Shown: one piece after another, positions 43,341 to 52,600 of the stretch
How positions within the stretch are numbered: the first letter of the stretch is position 1
Layout: each line of letters opens with the position of its first letter
Source: Thermoplasmatota archaeon
GTDB lineage: Archaea; Thermoplasmatota; JAKEGO01
Length of the DNA stretch: 64,000 nt
NCBI GenBank assembly: GCA_028279595.1
Contig: JANQNK010000020.1
Location: 341,711-405,710 of the forward strand
Direction of reading: 5' to 3'
Program-made: the position numbers and the translations under genes
Notes under the pieces: generated by a model
Databases searched by the model: none
The model's input: the letters and a program-made list of their open reading frames with translations, nothing else
What the model was told of the DNA's origin: nothing

Positions 43341-44261
43341 TCAGCCGAAGAATCGCTTCCTCTTCGCCTTGAAACGAAATCGGGTCTCCCATCCACACTT
43401 CGTGCACCCGAACTTGTCCCCGTCCTTGACCACGTCCTCACCGCAGCTGGGACAGATAATAACATCGGCGAACTGATCTATCCACGCTTCCCTGACGTCG
43501 TCGATGTCCTCGGACTCTATGTGGCCTATCAGCTCCTTCGCCCGCGGACCCTTGGCCAGGCGATGCAGGGCTGGAACTGAGATCACCTTCTTCCCGGCCA
43601 ATTCGCCCGCTATCATCGGGGCGAGGACCATCCCTGTCGCCAATCCGCCGACGTGGGCCATGTGGCCGATGCCGTCGGACCTGAGGGTAATGACGAGCCA
43701 TGTCTCGAAGGCTCCGTAGACGAGCACGCCCATCCAGACCGGTGCCTCGACGAGGATTATCAACGGCATGAGTATCATGTCGTTCGGGTAGGTGGCCAGG
43801 TATGCCCCCATCAGCCCGAAGATCGCACCGGATGCTCCGACGCGGAAAACGTGTGTGTCGCCGAAGATGCTGAAGGATGTGGCGGTGTCGAGGACCCCAG
43901 CTATGATCCCTGATGCGAAGTAGATGATCGCTATCTTCTTGGTCCCTATCCTCTGCTCGAACGGGAGTCCGAAGAAGACCAGGAATATCGTGTTGCCAAG
44001 TATGTGAAGCAGACTGCCATGTAGGAACATGTGCGTAACGAATGTGTAGAACTTCGGCCCAACCGCCGTCTCGGGCCTCAGTGCCAGGTCGTTGTACAGG
44101 TACCACAGCCTTCCCGGCATCATGACGACCATGACGACGAAGTACAGGAAGATGAGGAAGTTCACTATCGCGATGAAGAATATGAACGGAACCTTCTGTC
44201 TCAGGGTGTAGACTAGACTGAGAACGATGAGAGCGAGGACCGGCAGGGATACGGGGTCCAT
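43341..44261 (-). CDS. rhomboid-family intramembrane protease with a C-terminal zinc ribbon
   Basis: A 306-residue membrane protein. The catalytic Ser is S144 in G-A-S-G-A-I-F-G and the His is H203 in H-M-A-H-V-G-G-L-A-T-G; H81, in the H-M-F-L-H-G-S segment, is the third conserved feature. About six or seven helices are predicted. The C terminus (residues 270-289) is a soluble zinc ribbon, C-P-S-C-G and C-T-K-C-G. The start is the ATG at 44261, 10 bases after the upstream gene; the longer frame to 44357 overlaps that gene. It is last in the mtrA-mtrH-metE operon, with no obvious functional tie. Confidence 0.92.
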   Translation of the reverse strand: MDPVSLPVLALIVLSLVYTLRQKVPFIFFIAIVNFLIFLYFVVMVVMMPGRLWYLYNDLALRPETAVGPKFYTFVTHMFLHGSLLHILGNTIFLVFFGLPFEQRIGTKKIAIIYFASGIIAGVLDTATSFSIFGDTHVFRVGASGAIFGLMGAYLATYPNDMILMPLIILVEAPVWMGVLVYGAFETWLVITLRSDGIGHMAHVGGLATGMVLAPMIAGELAGKKVISVPALHRLAKGPRAKELIGHIESEDIDDVREAWIDQFADVIICPSCGEDVVKDGDKFGCTKCGWETRFRFKAKRKRFFG

Positions 44262-44271
44262 CCGACCCCCT

Positions 44272-44616
44272 TCACCTCTTGACGTTGAGAAGCAGTTCTT
44301 CGTCCTGGACGTACTCGAGGCCGTTCTTGGCGGCGAACTCGGCCTTCTGGAGCTCACGGCCGATGTAAGCGGCGTGCTCGAGTCGGGAGACGAGTTCCTC
44401 TCGCATGATCGTGTGGCACATGGCCAGAGCTGCCTGTCCCACGACCATGGTGTCGAGCTTGCCTGTCTCGACGGTGTCGTTGGAGTGGGTCACGTTCTGG
44501 TAGTGCTCGGCGCAGATCTCGCCGTCCTTGACGTAGATCACGAAGAACCCCTTCTCGTCGAACACGAGTTTCGGGTTCCGCGTCGCTTCGATCTCCTTTA
44601 TGCTCGCCTCGTTCAT
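44272..44616 (-). CDS. DUF4346-like protein
   Basis: A 114-residue soluble protein. The pattern (D-E-K-G-F-F-V-I-Y, then A-E-H-Y, then a helix with L-V-S-R-L-E-H-A-A-Y-I-G-R-E-L-Q-K-A-E and a Y-V-Q-D-E end) resembles, from memory, DUF4346, a domain found next to or fused with pterin-binding (DHPS-like) methyltransferases. It begins one base after the metE stop and precedes the rhomboid by 10 bases. The context suggests a role in the methyl-pterin/corrinoid relay. The domain call needs a profile search. Confidence 0.7.
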   Translation of the reverse strand: MNEASIKEIEATRNPKLVFDEKGFFVIYVKDGEICAEHYQNVTHSNDTVETGKLDTMVVGQAALAMCHTIMREELVSRLEHAAYIGRELQKAEFAAKNGLEYVQDEELLLNVKR

Positions 44617-44617
44617 C

Positions 44618-45511
44618 TCAGGCCTCCTTCTCCACTTCTCTTGCAGCCCTCACCAGGACTTCTAGTTTTCCCCGCGCTGACGGTTCCGGCAGACCGCCGA
44701 GACCGCAGTCGGGATCGAGCACGATCCGCTCCGGCGGAAGGATGTCCAGCGCCTTCCTGATATGCGCCACGACGGCGTCGAGCGGTTCGACCTCCGGGGT
44801 GTCGGAGGCGACCGAGCCGAGCCCTATCCTCTGGGCCGGTTCGTGCTCCCTCAGAAGAGGCATGATACGTTCCTGTTTATAAAACTCGTGGTCGAGGATG
44901 TCAACGGGGTAATCGATGAGATCGGCGAATATCGGCGAGACGTCGCCGCATACGTGCAATGCCCTCTCACCCTCGAATCCGTCGAACATGATCTCGATGA
45001 GCTCCTTCGCGTACTCAGGATACTCCACCGACAGGAACGGTTCGTCTATCTGAACCGTGTCGACGACATCGCCAAGGGCGATTACCTCCTTCCTCAGCGC
45101 TTCCGCGAACGCGAATGCCATTTCCTTCCGATCGTCATAATGCTTGTCAACAACTGACATCGCCATGGTATGGGGCCCGGTGATGACGCCCTTCGCCCTG
45201 GCGTTCGAACCTTTTGCGATCGTGTCGGAAAGAACGACGTCCTCGACCGTGATCGGTCCACGGTACTCGATGTCGCCGATGACCTCCGGTCTACCCTTGA
45301 TCCTGAGTCCACCGAGCTTCGAAGCGAAGATGTTGATCATGCCCCCCCGGGTCTGGCCATCCGAGACGATGTCGATCCCAGCGTCGAGCTGTGCCTGGAC
45401 CGTGTATTCAATTCCAGTGATGAACGGGTCCGAACCGTCATGCATCGAGTCGAGCGACAGCGGTGACGGTCTGTAGGGAAAACTACCGACGACGGTCGTG
45501 GTCAGCCTCAA
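44618..45511 (-). CDS. core methionine synthase (MetE catalytic domain only, no folate domain)
   Basis: A 297-residue protein starting at TTG, which overlaps the mtrH stop by three bases; GGAGGGT lies just upstream. The longer reading to 45772 is a shadow of mtrH. The family start T-T-T-V-V-G-S-F-P is present. The zinc ligands that bind homocysteine are H186 and C188 (H-V-C), E209 (D-H-E-F) and C269 (D-P-D-C-G-L); D-I-V-S-D-G and V-Q-I-D-E-P-F are also conserved. The N-terminal methylfolate domain of full MetE is absent, so the methyl donor must come from elsewhere. In characterised core enzymes methylcobalamin works, and the adjacent MtrA-type corrinoid protein is the obvious donor. Confidence 0.9.
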   Translation of the reverse strand: MRLTTTVVGSFPYRPSPLSLDSMHDGSDPFITGIEYTVQAQLDAGIDIVSDGQTRGGMINIFASKLGGLRIKGRPEVIGDIEYRGPITVEDVVLSDTIAKGSNARAKGVITGPHTMAMSVVDKHYDDRKEMAFAFAEALRKEVIALGDVVDTVQIDEPFLSVEYPEYAKELIEIMFDGFEGERALHVCGDVSPIFADLIDYPVDILDHEFYKQERIMPLLREHEPAQRIGLGSVASDTPEVEPLDAVVAHIRKALDILPPERIVLDPDCGLGGLPEPSARGKLEVLVRAAREVEKEA

Positions 45512-46425
45512 GGCATGACCCTCCGGGGATGCCCCTCGGGGGGGCCGACTCCGAAGTAGTCCTCGGCGCCCTCTGAGACCATCTTGTCGACCATCCCGGC
45601 GAGCGGGAACATGTACCTCGCGTTGTCGATGGGTCCGTAAACGAGGAAGTCGGCGCCGAAGGCCATGGGAAGGACGTTCGCGCCCATGTCGCAGATCCTG
45701 AACGTGATACCATGTTCCTTCCTGTATTCGCGCATCCAGAGCCACGACTCGACCGTGTTGTGGATGGCGCATCCGACGGGAAGTCCGAACAGGTTCTTCA
45801 GCACGGGGATCGCCCTGACGGTCTCTCCGGCCATGTGGTCGAAGGGCGTGGCGGCGGTGTCGAGCAATGGTGCCATCCCTAGCTCCCTCGCCAGGTCCAG
45901 TAGTCCCGTCTCGTGGTATCGACCACCATCGCGGATCATCGTCACCCTGCCGTCCGAGCTCATGTCGCTCGGATCGAAGCCCAGGAGTATCGCCGAAGCG
46001 GGCGTGTGTTCCCTGAACGCCTTGATCGTGTCCTCCGTCAGTCCCATGTTGAGGGAATTGGCAATGGTCCTGTCCAGTAGCCCTGAGTCGTCGATGTACT
46101 CCAGGATATCGGGCCAGAGCTCGACCTCGGGGACGTCGAGCGAGATCGGACCGTCGGTCGCTCCGACGACCGAATCGATTCGATCGGCAAAATCAGGTCC
46201 GTCAAGGAATATGTCCACGACGGACGGGTTGCCCGTGAGAGCAGCGAACCTCTCCTGTTCCTCGACCAGTTCCTTGACCTTGGAGAACGCATCGGCATCG
46301 ATGCTCTTGAACTGCTTCCTGTAGAACACGGTGCCTATGAGGACCGTTGCGGTCTCGCCAGGCTGTCCGCCGAAGCGGACGCCCGCGATGTCCATTATCT
46401 CCTGTTCCTTCGAGAATGACAGCAT
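45508..46425 (-). CDS. mtrH: MtrH-family methyltransferase (methyl-pterin:corrinoid protein)
   Basis: A 305-residue TIM-barrel protein of the MtrH/pterin-methyltransferase family. It begins M-L-S-F-S-K-E-Q, followed by D-I-A-G-V-R-F-G-G-Q-P-G-E and V-L-I-G-T-V-F-Y, then the N-S-L-N-M-G barrel strand. In methanogens MtrH moves the methyl group from methyl-H4MPT to the corrinoid of MtrA. Here none of the membrane subunits MtrB-G is nearby. The ATG overlaps the mtrA stop by one base. The pterin used (H4MPT or THF) cannot be told from sequence. Confidence 0.92.
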   Translation of the reverse strand: MLSFSKEQEIMDIAGVRFGGQPGETATVLIGTVFYRKQFKSIDADAFSKVKELVEEQERFAALTGNPSVVDIFLDGPDFADRIDSVVGATDGPISLDVPEVELWPDILEYIDDSGLLDRTIANSLNMGLTEDTIKAFREHTPASAILLGFDPSDMSSDGRVTMIRDGGRYHETGLLDLARELGMAPLLDTAATPFDHMAGETVRAIPVLKNLFGLPVGCAIHNTVESWLWMREYRKEHGITFRICDMGANVLPMAFGADFLVYGPIDNARYMFPLAGMVDKMVSEGAEDYFGVGPPEGHPRRVMP

Positions 46426-46994
46426 CAGGATGCCTCCAGAGGACCTGTCTCGCCGTACGGGTCCATTATAAGGGTCGCGTGGACGGCGATGGAATCATCG
46501 ACCGTGATCCCCTTGGCGCCCGCCTTCTCTATCTTGATGGCGATGTACGGCTCATCCATGGGTGGCGGACAGTCGGTGATGTTCTCTTCGATAGCATCGT
46601 TCAGGTCGTCCATGGAGGTGTTGCCGATCATATCGACGATCTGGATCTGTTCCGCATACCGCGCGACAGCATCGGAGTCGATGTTCTCGATGTACGGCAG
46701 CGCTCCACTGGACCCGAGCACCCTGTTAGCTGCGTCGATGCCGTTCTCGTTGAGCGCCTTGAGTGCGTCCCCGGACCTGTGGCCCTTGACGTCAACGCCC
46801 CAGATTATCAGCCGTCTGATGTTGGGGTTTGATATGACGTTGGCGACCACCTTCTCGACCCCTATGTTCTCCGTCCGGATCTCCCCCCATATGGCAACCC
46901 TCTCCTCGGGCAGGTCTATCCTGCAGGATAGGGTAGCGACGGCAACGCAGGAATCGGGGTTGCCGATGCGGAATTCACCGCTCCAGGGGTACAT
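46425..46994 (-). CDS. mtrA: MtrA-type corrinoid protein, soluble
   Basis: A 189-residue corrinoid carrier. It has the MtrA body: V-A-V-A-T-L, then T-E-N-I-G-V-E-K-V-V-A-N-V-I-S-N-P-N-I-R, then D-V-K-G-H-R-S-G-D-A-L, where H72 matches the cobalt-binding His of methanogen MtrA (His84). The C-terminal membrane helix of methanogen MtrA is missing, so it is soluble. Start: a TATA-like TCTTTATG at 47016-47023 is 25 bases before the ATG at 46994, so I choose that over ATGs at 47009 and 47018, which would lie at or above the transcription start. Confidence 0.88.
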   Translation of the reverse strand: MYPWSGEFRIGNPDSCVAVATLSCRIDLPEERVAIWGEIRTENIGVEKVVANVISNPNIRRLIIWGVDVKGHRSGDALKALNENGIDAANRVLGSSGALPYIENIDSDAVARYAEQIQIVDMIGNTSMDDLNDAIEENITDCPPPMDEPYIAIKIEKAGAKGITVDDSIAVHATLIMDPYGETGPLEAS

Positions 46995-47015
46995 CGTTTT
47001 GCCATTCATCTCCCG

Positions 47016-47023
47016 CATAAAGA
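47016..47023 (-). promoter_or_regulatory. TATA box of the mtrA-mtrH-metE operon
   Basis: TCTTTATG on the minus strand, centred about 25 bases before the chosen mtrA ATG. The divergent region to the DUF401 gene is about 100 bases, so the two promoters may be co-regulated. Confidence 0.45.
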
Positions 47024-47065
47024 GTTTACGATGGCCGATCGCCGCCTTCTGGGACCCACCAAATG

Positions 47066-47073
47066 CTTTATTA
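47066..47073 (+). promoter_or_regulatory. TATA box of the DUF401 transporter gene
   Basis: CTTTATTA, centred 26 bases before the ATG at 47096. This identifies 47096 rather than the upstream in-frame ATG at 47063 as the start. Confidence 0.6.
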
Positions 47074-47095
47074 CCTGATATCCGGGTCCGGTCAC

Positions 47096-48286
47096 ATGGT
47101 GGCCGCCTGGGTCGGACTGCTCCTCGCCCTTGCAGTGCTGATGGTGCTGTCGAGATGGAGCCTGTGGCTCGCTCTCCTCGCCTCTGCCGGTGTCCTTGGC
47201 GTATCCAGCCTTACACCCGGAGAGATCGGAGGTGAAGTGGTCGCCACACTGTCCGACCCTTCCATTCTTCTCCTTGCGCTGGCCGTTGCCATGATCCCCC
47301 TCATCGGAGGGTTCATGGAGTCGTCGGGCATGGTGGACCAGATCGTCAGGAACCTCCGTCTGAGGCGCCGCACCTTCATGTGGTTCTCCCCGGCACTCTT
47401 CGGAATGCTCCCGATGCCGGGAGGTGCTCTTCTGTCAGCGCCCCTCGTATCCCGTGGAGGAAAGGGTGTTTCCCCACGGAGACTCACTGCCGTCAACGTC
47501 TGGTTCAGGCACGGACTGCTGCTGATCTATCCGCTCGGAGCCCTCCTGGCAACGACGAAGATGGCAGGAGTCCCACTCTTCACTGCCATACTGTTCCTGA
47601 TACCAGGTTTCCTGCTTGTCGTGGCACTCGGATACATATTCATGCTGCGGGGGATACATGGCATGATATCAAAGAGGGCGAGGACAAGGCCGAAGCGCCT
47701 CTTCGTGCCTCTTACCGTCATTCTTGTTGCACCGCTCCTCGATCTAGCCCTCCTCCTCGCGTTCCCCGAGGCCATGGCCGAAGGATTGCTCGTAATCGCC
47801 GTCGGGACCAGTCTTGGGTTGGCCTTCTTCCTTGGTGGTCTGGCCATATCCGATGTACCTGGTATAGCAAGGAAGATGCGGCCCTGGACCTTTGGGTTGA
47901 TAATCATTGCGATGTTCATCTTCCTGAACGTCTTCCAGGCGTCGGACTCCCCCGAGGTCATTGCCGAACTGGACGTTCCGAAGGCCGTGCTCCTCGTCCT
48001 GGTGGGTGCCCTGCTTGGGTTCACAACGGGCAGGATCCAGGTCCCCGTATCGATCCTCGTCCCTATACATTTCGCAAAGTACGGCGTCGACTCGATGGCT
48101 CCGGTCGCCTTCGCCATCATGTACTTCAGCGTGTTCATGGGATACATCGTTTCCCCTGTCCATCCCTGCGTATCCGTCTCGATGGATTATTTCCGTTCTA
48201 ATATCAGGGATTTCTTCCGATTGACGGTCCCGCCAGCGCTCATCGCGATCGCGGTCACCTTCGGAGTTTCGATGATGGTCCTGTGA
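47096..48286 (+). CDS. DUF401-family integral membrane protein (putative ion/organic acid transporter)
   Basis: A 396-residue protein with about ten transmembrane helices, in the ion-transporter (IT) superfamily layout. The two family re-entrant motifs are visible: F-G-M-L-P-M-P-G-G-A-L-L-S-A-P near residue 105 and Y-I-V-S-P-V-H-P-C-V-S-V-S near residue 355. Substrate unknown. It is divergent from the mtrA operon. Leaderless start. Confidence 0.85.
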   Translation: MVAAWVGLLLALAVLMVLSRWSLWLALLASAGVLGVSSLTPGEIGGEVVATLSDPSILLLALAVAMIPLIGGFMESSGMVDQIVRNLRLRRRTFMWFSPALFGMLPMPGGALLSAPLVSRGGKGVSPRRLTAVNVWFRHGLLLIYPLGALLATTKMAGVPLFTAILFLIPGFLLVVALGYIFMLRGIHGMISKRARTRPKRLFVPLTVILVAPLLDLALLLAFPEAMAEGLLVIAVGTSLGLAFFLGGLAISDVPGIARKMRPWTFGLIIIAMFIFLNVFQASDSPEVIAELDVPKAVLLVLVGALLGFTTGRIQVPVSILVPIHFAKYGVDSMAPVAFAIMYFSVFMGYIVSPVHPCVSVSMDYFRSNIRDFFRLTVPPALIAIAVTFGVSMMVL

Positions 48287-48401
48287 GGACGATCGTTGAG
48301 CTCGAAGACACATCATTCGGTCGTCAACGCACTCAAATAGCACTGTTGATGGAAGATCCTCTCGGCGAAAACGTAAAGAGCGGGAGCGACATGGTCTGGC
48401 A

Positions 48402-49265
48402 ATGAGGATGACAGCGGAGTGCGTTCCCTGCCTGTTGAGGCGGACATTGTACGAGGCGAGGCTCGTAGACCGGTCCAAGGAGGACGAGGTCATGGCTGCC
48501 GCCCTGGAGATAATGGCCGCAGGGTTCAGGGACGATCCTTCGAGCGCTGGTCTTGCGTCAGAGGTCCACAGGTCGACCTACAGGATACTCGGGACGGACG
48601 ATCCGTACGTGGGATACAAGAGGATGGCAACGGACGAGGCAAGAGCGGTCCTTCCATTGGCCAGGTCGCTGATCAATGATTCCGATGATCCACTGGAGAC
48701 TGCAGTTCTCATCTCCATTGTCGGGAATGTCCTCGAGTACGGCATAGAGGGCGCTCTCTCCGACCCTGGGCAGCTCGAATCACGGTTCAGGGAGGTGTAC
48801 TCGGAGGGTCTGGGTGCGTCGGACCTACCTTCGATAAGGGAGCGTCTCAAGCCCGGGTCCAGCGTGGTATTCTTCACAGACAACTGCGGCGAGCTCATCT
48901 TCGACGGATTGCTCCTGGAGGTCCTGAGAGGGATGGGTGTCAACCTCACTCTGGTGGTAAAGGGAGCACCCATTCTGACCGATGCTACGATGGATGACGC
49001 CGTGGAGGCCGGTCTCGATGGGATCGCCGACAGGGTCCTTACGACCGGCAGCGACCACGTCGGTTTCGAACCGGAGACCTTCTCGGAGGAACTGGTACGG
49101 GCGATCGAGCATTCCGACCTCGTGATATCCAAAGGGATGGCGAACTACGAGGCCTTCACAGAGACCGATATATCACCGGTAGCGTTCCTCCTCAGGACAA
49201 AGTGTGATCCCGTTGCCAGGTCCGCGGGGTTCGAACGCGACCTGAACGTGGCATTCATGCGCTAG
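48402..49265 (+). CDS. DUF89-family metal-dependent phosphatase-like protein
   Basis: A 287-residue protein of the ARMT1/DUF89 family of damage-control phosphatases. The N terminus has C-V-P-C, an E-x-H helix region follows, and the core has F-F-T-D-N-C-G-E-L-I-F-D and S-K-G-M-A-N-Y-E, the metal and phosphate-binding motifs. Its substrate may be a damaged phosphometabolite. The start is ATG 48402 or the ATG two codons on. It has its own gap of 115 bases (48287-48401) with no clear gene. Confidence 0.88.
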   Translation: MRMTAECVPCLLRRTLYEARLVDRSKEDEVMAAALEIMAAGFRDDPSSAGLASEVHRSTYRILGTDDPYVGYKRMATDEARAVLPLARSLINDSDDPLETAVLISIVGNVLEYGIEGALSDPGQLESRFREVYSEGLGASDLPSIRERLKPGSSVVFFTDNCGELIFDGLLLEVLRGMGVNLTLVVKGAPILTDATMDDAVEAGLDGIADRVLTTGSDHVGFEPETFSEELVRAIEHSDLVISKGMANYEAFTETDISPVAFLLRTKCDPVARSAGFERDLNVAFMR

Positions 49266-49269
49266 CTTC

Positions 49270-49292
49270 CAATGGTAGGAAAGGTACCATTG
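49270..49292 (+). terminator. 8-base-pair perfect hairpin after the DUF89 gene
   Basis: CAATGGTA and TACCATTG form a perfect stem around a 7-base loop, starting five bases after the stop. No T-tract follows, so it may be a processing or stability element rather than a terminator. Confidence 0.45.
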
Positions 49293-49362
49293 CCTCCGGT
49301 CGAGATGTCGAGAAAAGTGGGAAAAACCGCCGTAAACGGCAGAATTGACAGTTATGCCAAAG

Positions 49363-49486
49363 TATAAATATATCATGAGAGGTATATACCAACGCACCAC
49401 TGTGTGCGCGCGCTATTCAGCGCGTAGGAGTGGGTCAGTGAGGTAGTTGAGTGCATCCCATCCCATCTGGCAACGCTTTTTTCTGG
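49363..49486 (+). ncRNA. candidate small RNA with its own TATA box and T6 end
   Basis: A strong TATA box (TATAAATATA, 49363-49372) has no gene behind it for nearly 300 bases. The expected transcript from about 49394 forms a composite hairpin: CCACT (49397-49401) with AGTGG (49429-49433), and inside it CGCGC (49409-49413) with GCGCG (49420-49424). A weaker GTTG/CAAC pair (49446-49449 with 49471-49474) lies just before TTTTTT at 49477-49482. No ORF of note. It does not match tRNA, 5S, SRP or RNase P RNA by eye. The rest of 49266-49659 holds only this and the promoter of the next gene. Confidence 0.45.
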
Positions 49487-49594
49487 CCCGCTCCACCTTG
49501 ATTGTTGAGACACGGGTACGTTCACTCATTCAACAGGTCAAAAGGAGCATCAATATTGGGGTCGATGAGGATCATTCCGCACATCGTTTTCACT

Positions 49595-49658
49595 GACCCT
49601 GGGTCGGTCCCCAACATCGTTTAAATAGTAGTGCGGACTATCTATTCCCTGGTGATCC
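49595..49658 (+). promoter_or_regulatory. promoter region of the second giant surface protein
   Basis: A perfect inverted repeat, GACCC-T-GGGTC (49595-49605), lies 14 bases upstream of a TATA box, GTTTAAATA (49619-49627). A Shine-Dalgarno of unusual length, GGTGATCC (49651-49658), sits just before the ATG at 49660. The palindrome is placed where an operator would affect TBP/TFB binding. Confidence 0.45.
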
Positions 49659-49659
49659 T

Positions 49660-52600
49660 ATGAGAGGATTCTTAATCGTAAGTACGTTGACGTTCGTGTG
49701 CCTGCTGGCTGTCGTTATCGGCGCCCAGGCGGCCACGATAACCGTCGCCCGCGACGGTTCTGGAGATTATCGGACCATCGGGGATGCAGTGACCAACATG
49801 GACCCCGGTGACGATATCTATGTGAAGGATGGCACATACTACGAGGCGCTTGAGATCACGAAGACCGTCGATATCGAGGGTCAATCCATGGAGGGGGTCG
49901 TGATCGACGCCAACAGGACCGATACACCCATGGTATTGAGCGGCGCTGATGGTTCCCGCCTGTCGAACCTGAACTTCACCAACAGCACGACTGGCGCGAA
50001 CGAAGGCGGACTCGTGGTCATAAACACAGATGGACTCTACATCGACAATGCTACTTTCTTCGGCAACGGTGCAGACGGGCTGTTCCTATCCGGTTCGAGT
50101 TCTGTATACGTGAACGATTCGAATCTGTTCGAGAACAATGACGGCATCGGGATAGCCTCATCCTCCTTCTTCATCTATCTCGACCGGGTCCACATTTGGG
50201 AGTCGGTCAACGACGGGATAAATGCCCGCAGCGTTAGTGATATGGTCTTCAACGAACTCCATTCGCATAACAACTCGGATGGTGTCTACCTGTCGGACTG
50301 CGTCAGGACAGAGATACACAATTCGAACATCAGCAACAACTCGGCCAACGGCGTCTACGCTCCTTCATCCCGTATCTATGTCTACAATTCAACGGTACAC
50401 GAGCCGTTGAACGACACCTATGAGTATTATTCCAGCGCTGGATTCGTTGCGATCACCAATACCACACTGTTCAGCAACTGGAGCGTCCTCGTCGGTACCG
50501 ACGGCGTTTTCCACTACAAGAACTTCGTCCACGTCGAGGTCATGCGGCAGGGTAATCCACAATCAGGTGCAGACGTGAATGCAACCGAGAACGGCACAAC
50601 TGCCTACGCTTCCGAGGGCTACGGTGGAACGGACCCGAAGACCCGTGGGAACGGCATGGTCATGTGGATACCACTCGGGTACTGGTACTTCGCGCAAGCC
50701 TCTCCAGTACAGATCTACAATGGATCCTGGGTGGGAGCATCCTACCAGTCGTGGTCAGAGGACCGTGAGGTCAATATGTCGACCACCCACACCGAGACCT
50801 TCACAGCCACCGCCGCCAATGTGATCTACGTAGACGACGACAACGCTGGGGATCCGAGCATGGATGGGACCACCGCTCATCCATACGATCTTCTATCACG
50901 CGCCGTGGACAACGCGACCGCATGGGACGAGATAGTGATCTGGGACGGCGATTACGTCGAGAACGTCACCATCAACAAGACATTGGTAATAGGTGGTAAT
51001 GGTTCATTCTCGACCGTCCATGGTTGGATCAACGTCACGACCAATGCTTCCGGGACAATGATCACCAATCTTTCGGTGAACAGCACCACGGTCGCCATCA
51101 ACATCACCGCTGACGATGTCCTACTGGACATGCTCTTCATCGAGAGCATGAGACTGGGGATCAACGTGACCGGAGAACGATCGACGGTCCGTGATTCCAA
51201 CATCACTGCGGACATGGGCGTTCGCATCAAGGTAATGTCGACGTCTGAGATCGACAACTGTACCTTAATGGTTGCAACCCACGGTATCTACATCCGGGAT
51301 ACGGGTATGGTCTACCTCAACGATTCGATCGTGACCGATTTCAACGGCCACGGAGTGGACATCGACGACTCCGCGATCAACATCACCGGAACGAACATCA
51401 GCATTGGAACCACCAATCCGGGAACGGCCGGCATCGACGCCACGTCGTCCCAGATATTCATCGAGGGATCCGAGATATGGACCGACAATGCCGAATCACT
51501 CGTCGTATCCAACGGTGACATCATAGTACTGAACTCCACGTTCGACGAGGACCTCGTCGGTGTTGATGTCACCGGGACGATAAGCGTCCGCAACTACCTT
51601 GACATCTTCATCAACAAGACAAACGATGATCCTGCAGAGGGCGCGGATGTGAACGTCACGATCGATGGCATGTCGATCTACAATACAACGTACTACAATG
51701 GGACCGACCCCCAGACAGACGTAGATGGCTGGGTCATGGGCATCATCGTCGAGAACCATCTCTACAATGGATCAAATACCCCGACCTGGAACAACGTCTC
51801 CGTCTACGCCAGATATGCACCGTCCGTCCAGACGGAATGGATGGATGCCCAGTACAATATCGACATGAACTCAAGTCGCATGGTGAACTTCACCTACATC
51901 AAGCCAGCAGTGAACTGGAAGCCGTGGACCAGGATCGTCACTCCGGACGATCAGGTCTCCCAGAACGTCCAGTTCGATTACAAGCTTTTCGACAAGGAGA
52001 GCGATCTCTGCAACGTGTACGTCGAATACAGCCTGGATAATTCCACATGGTATCCAGCCAGCCTGTCCGGCGGTGGAAGCAACATCACGGACCAGGCGTC
52101 CTCCCCGGGAGGTACCTCGCACACGGTCACATGGCGCTCCGCCGACGATCTGCCCGACGAGGACATCGACAACGTATGGTTCCACCTATGGGTCAATGAC
52201 ACGAACGAAGGCTACATCAACGGGACCGGGGGATTCCATCTCGACAACGACCTCAATGCTCCGACGATCGATATCGATCAACTCGTCGGTGAGCAGACCG
52301 ATCCGGTCTTCGTTTACTTCAACATCACCGATCCCGAGGACAGACGTTCTTCCATATACGTCGAATATGAGTACGACGGGACATGGTACGACGCGACCGA
52401 AGGGACCGGCGGCAACACATCCTCCAGCATGAAGACGAACCAGTCCGGTTGGGCGTACGTCTATCACTGGAGATCGGCGTCAGACCTCGGGGGTGTCGAC
52501 GATAACATCACCTTCAGGATCACGGCCAACGATGGGGATGATGACGACAATGGGACCCCTGATGAGATCACATTCCACCTCGACAACAACTTCGCTCCGG

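Noticed and set aside
43438..44106. 222-residue minus-strand frame overlapping the rhomboid gene
   Set aside because: Arg/His-rich out-of-frame shadow of the rhomboid gene, which has catalytic residues in the proper frame.
44272..46994. Methanogenesis from MtrA and MtrH
   Set aside because: No MtrB-G or Mcr is present, MtrA lacks its membrane helix, and a MetE core is in the same operon; methionine synthesis explains the set better.
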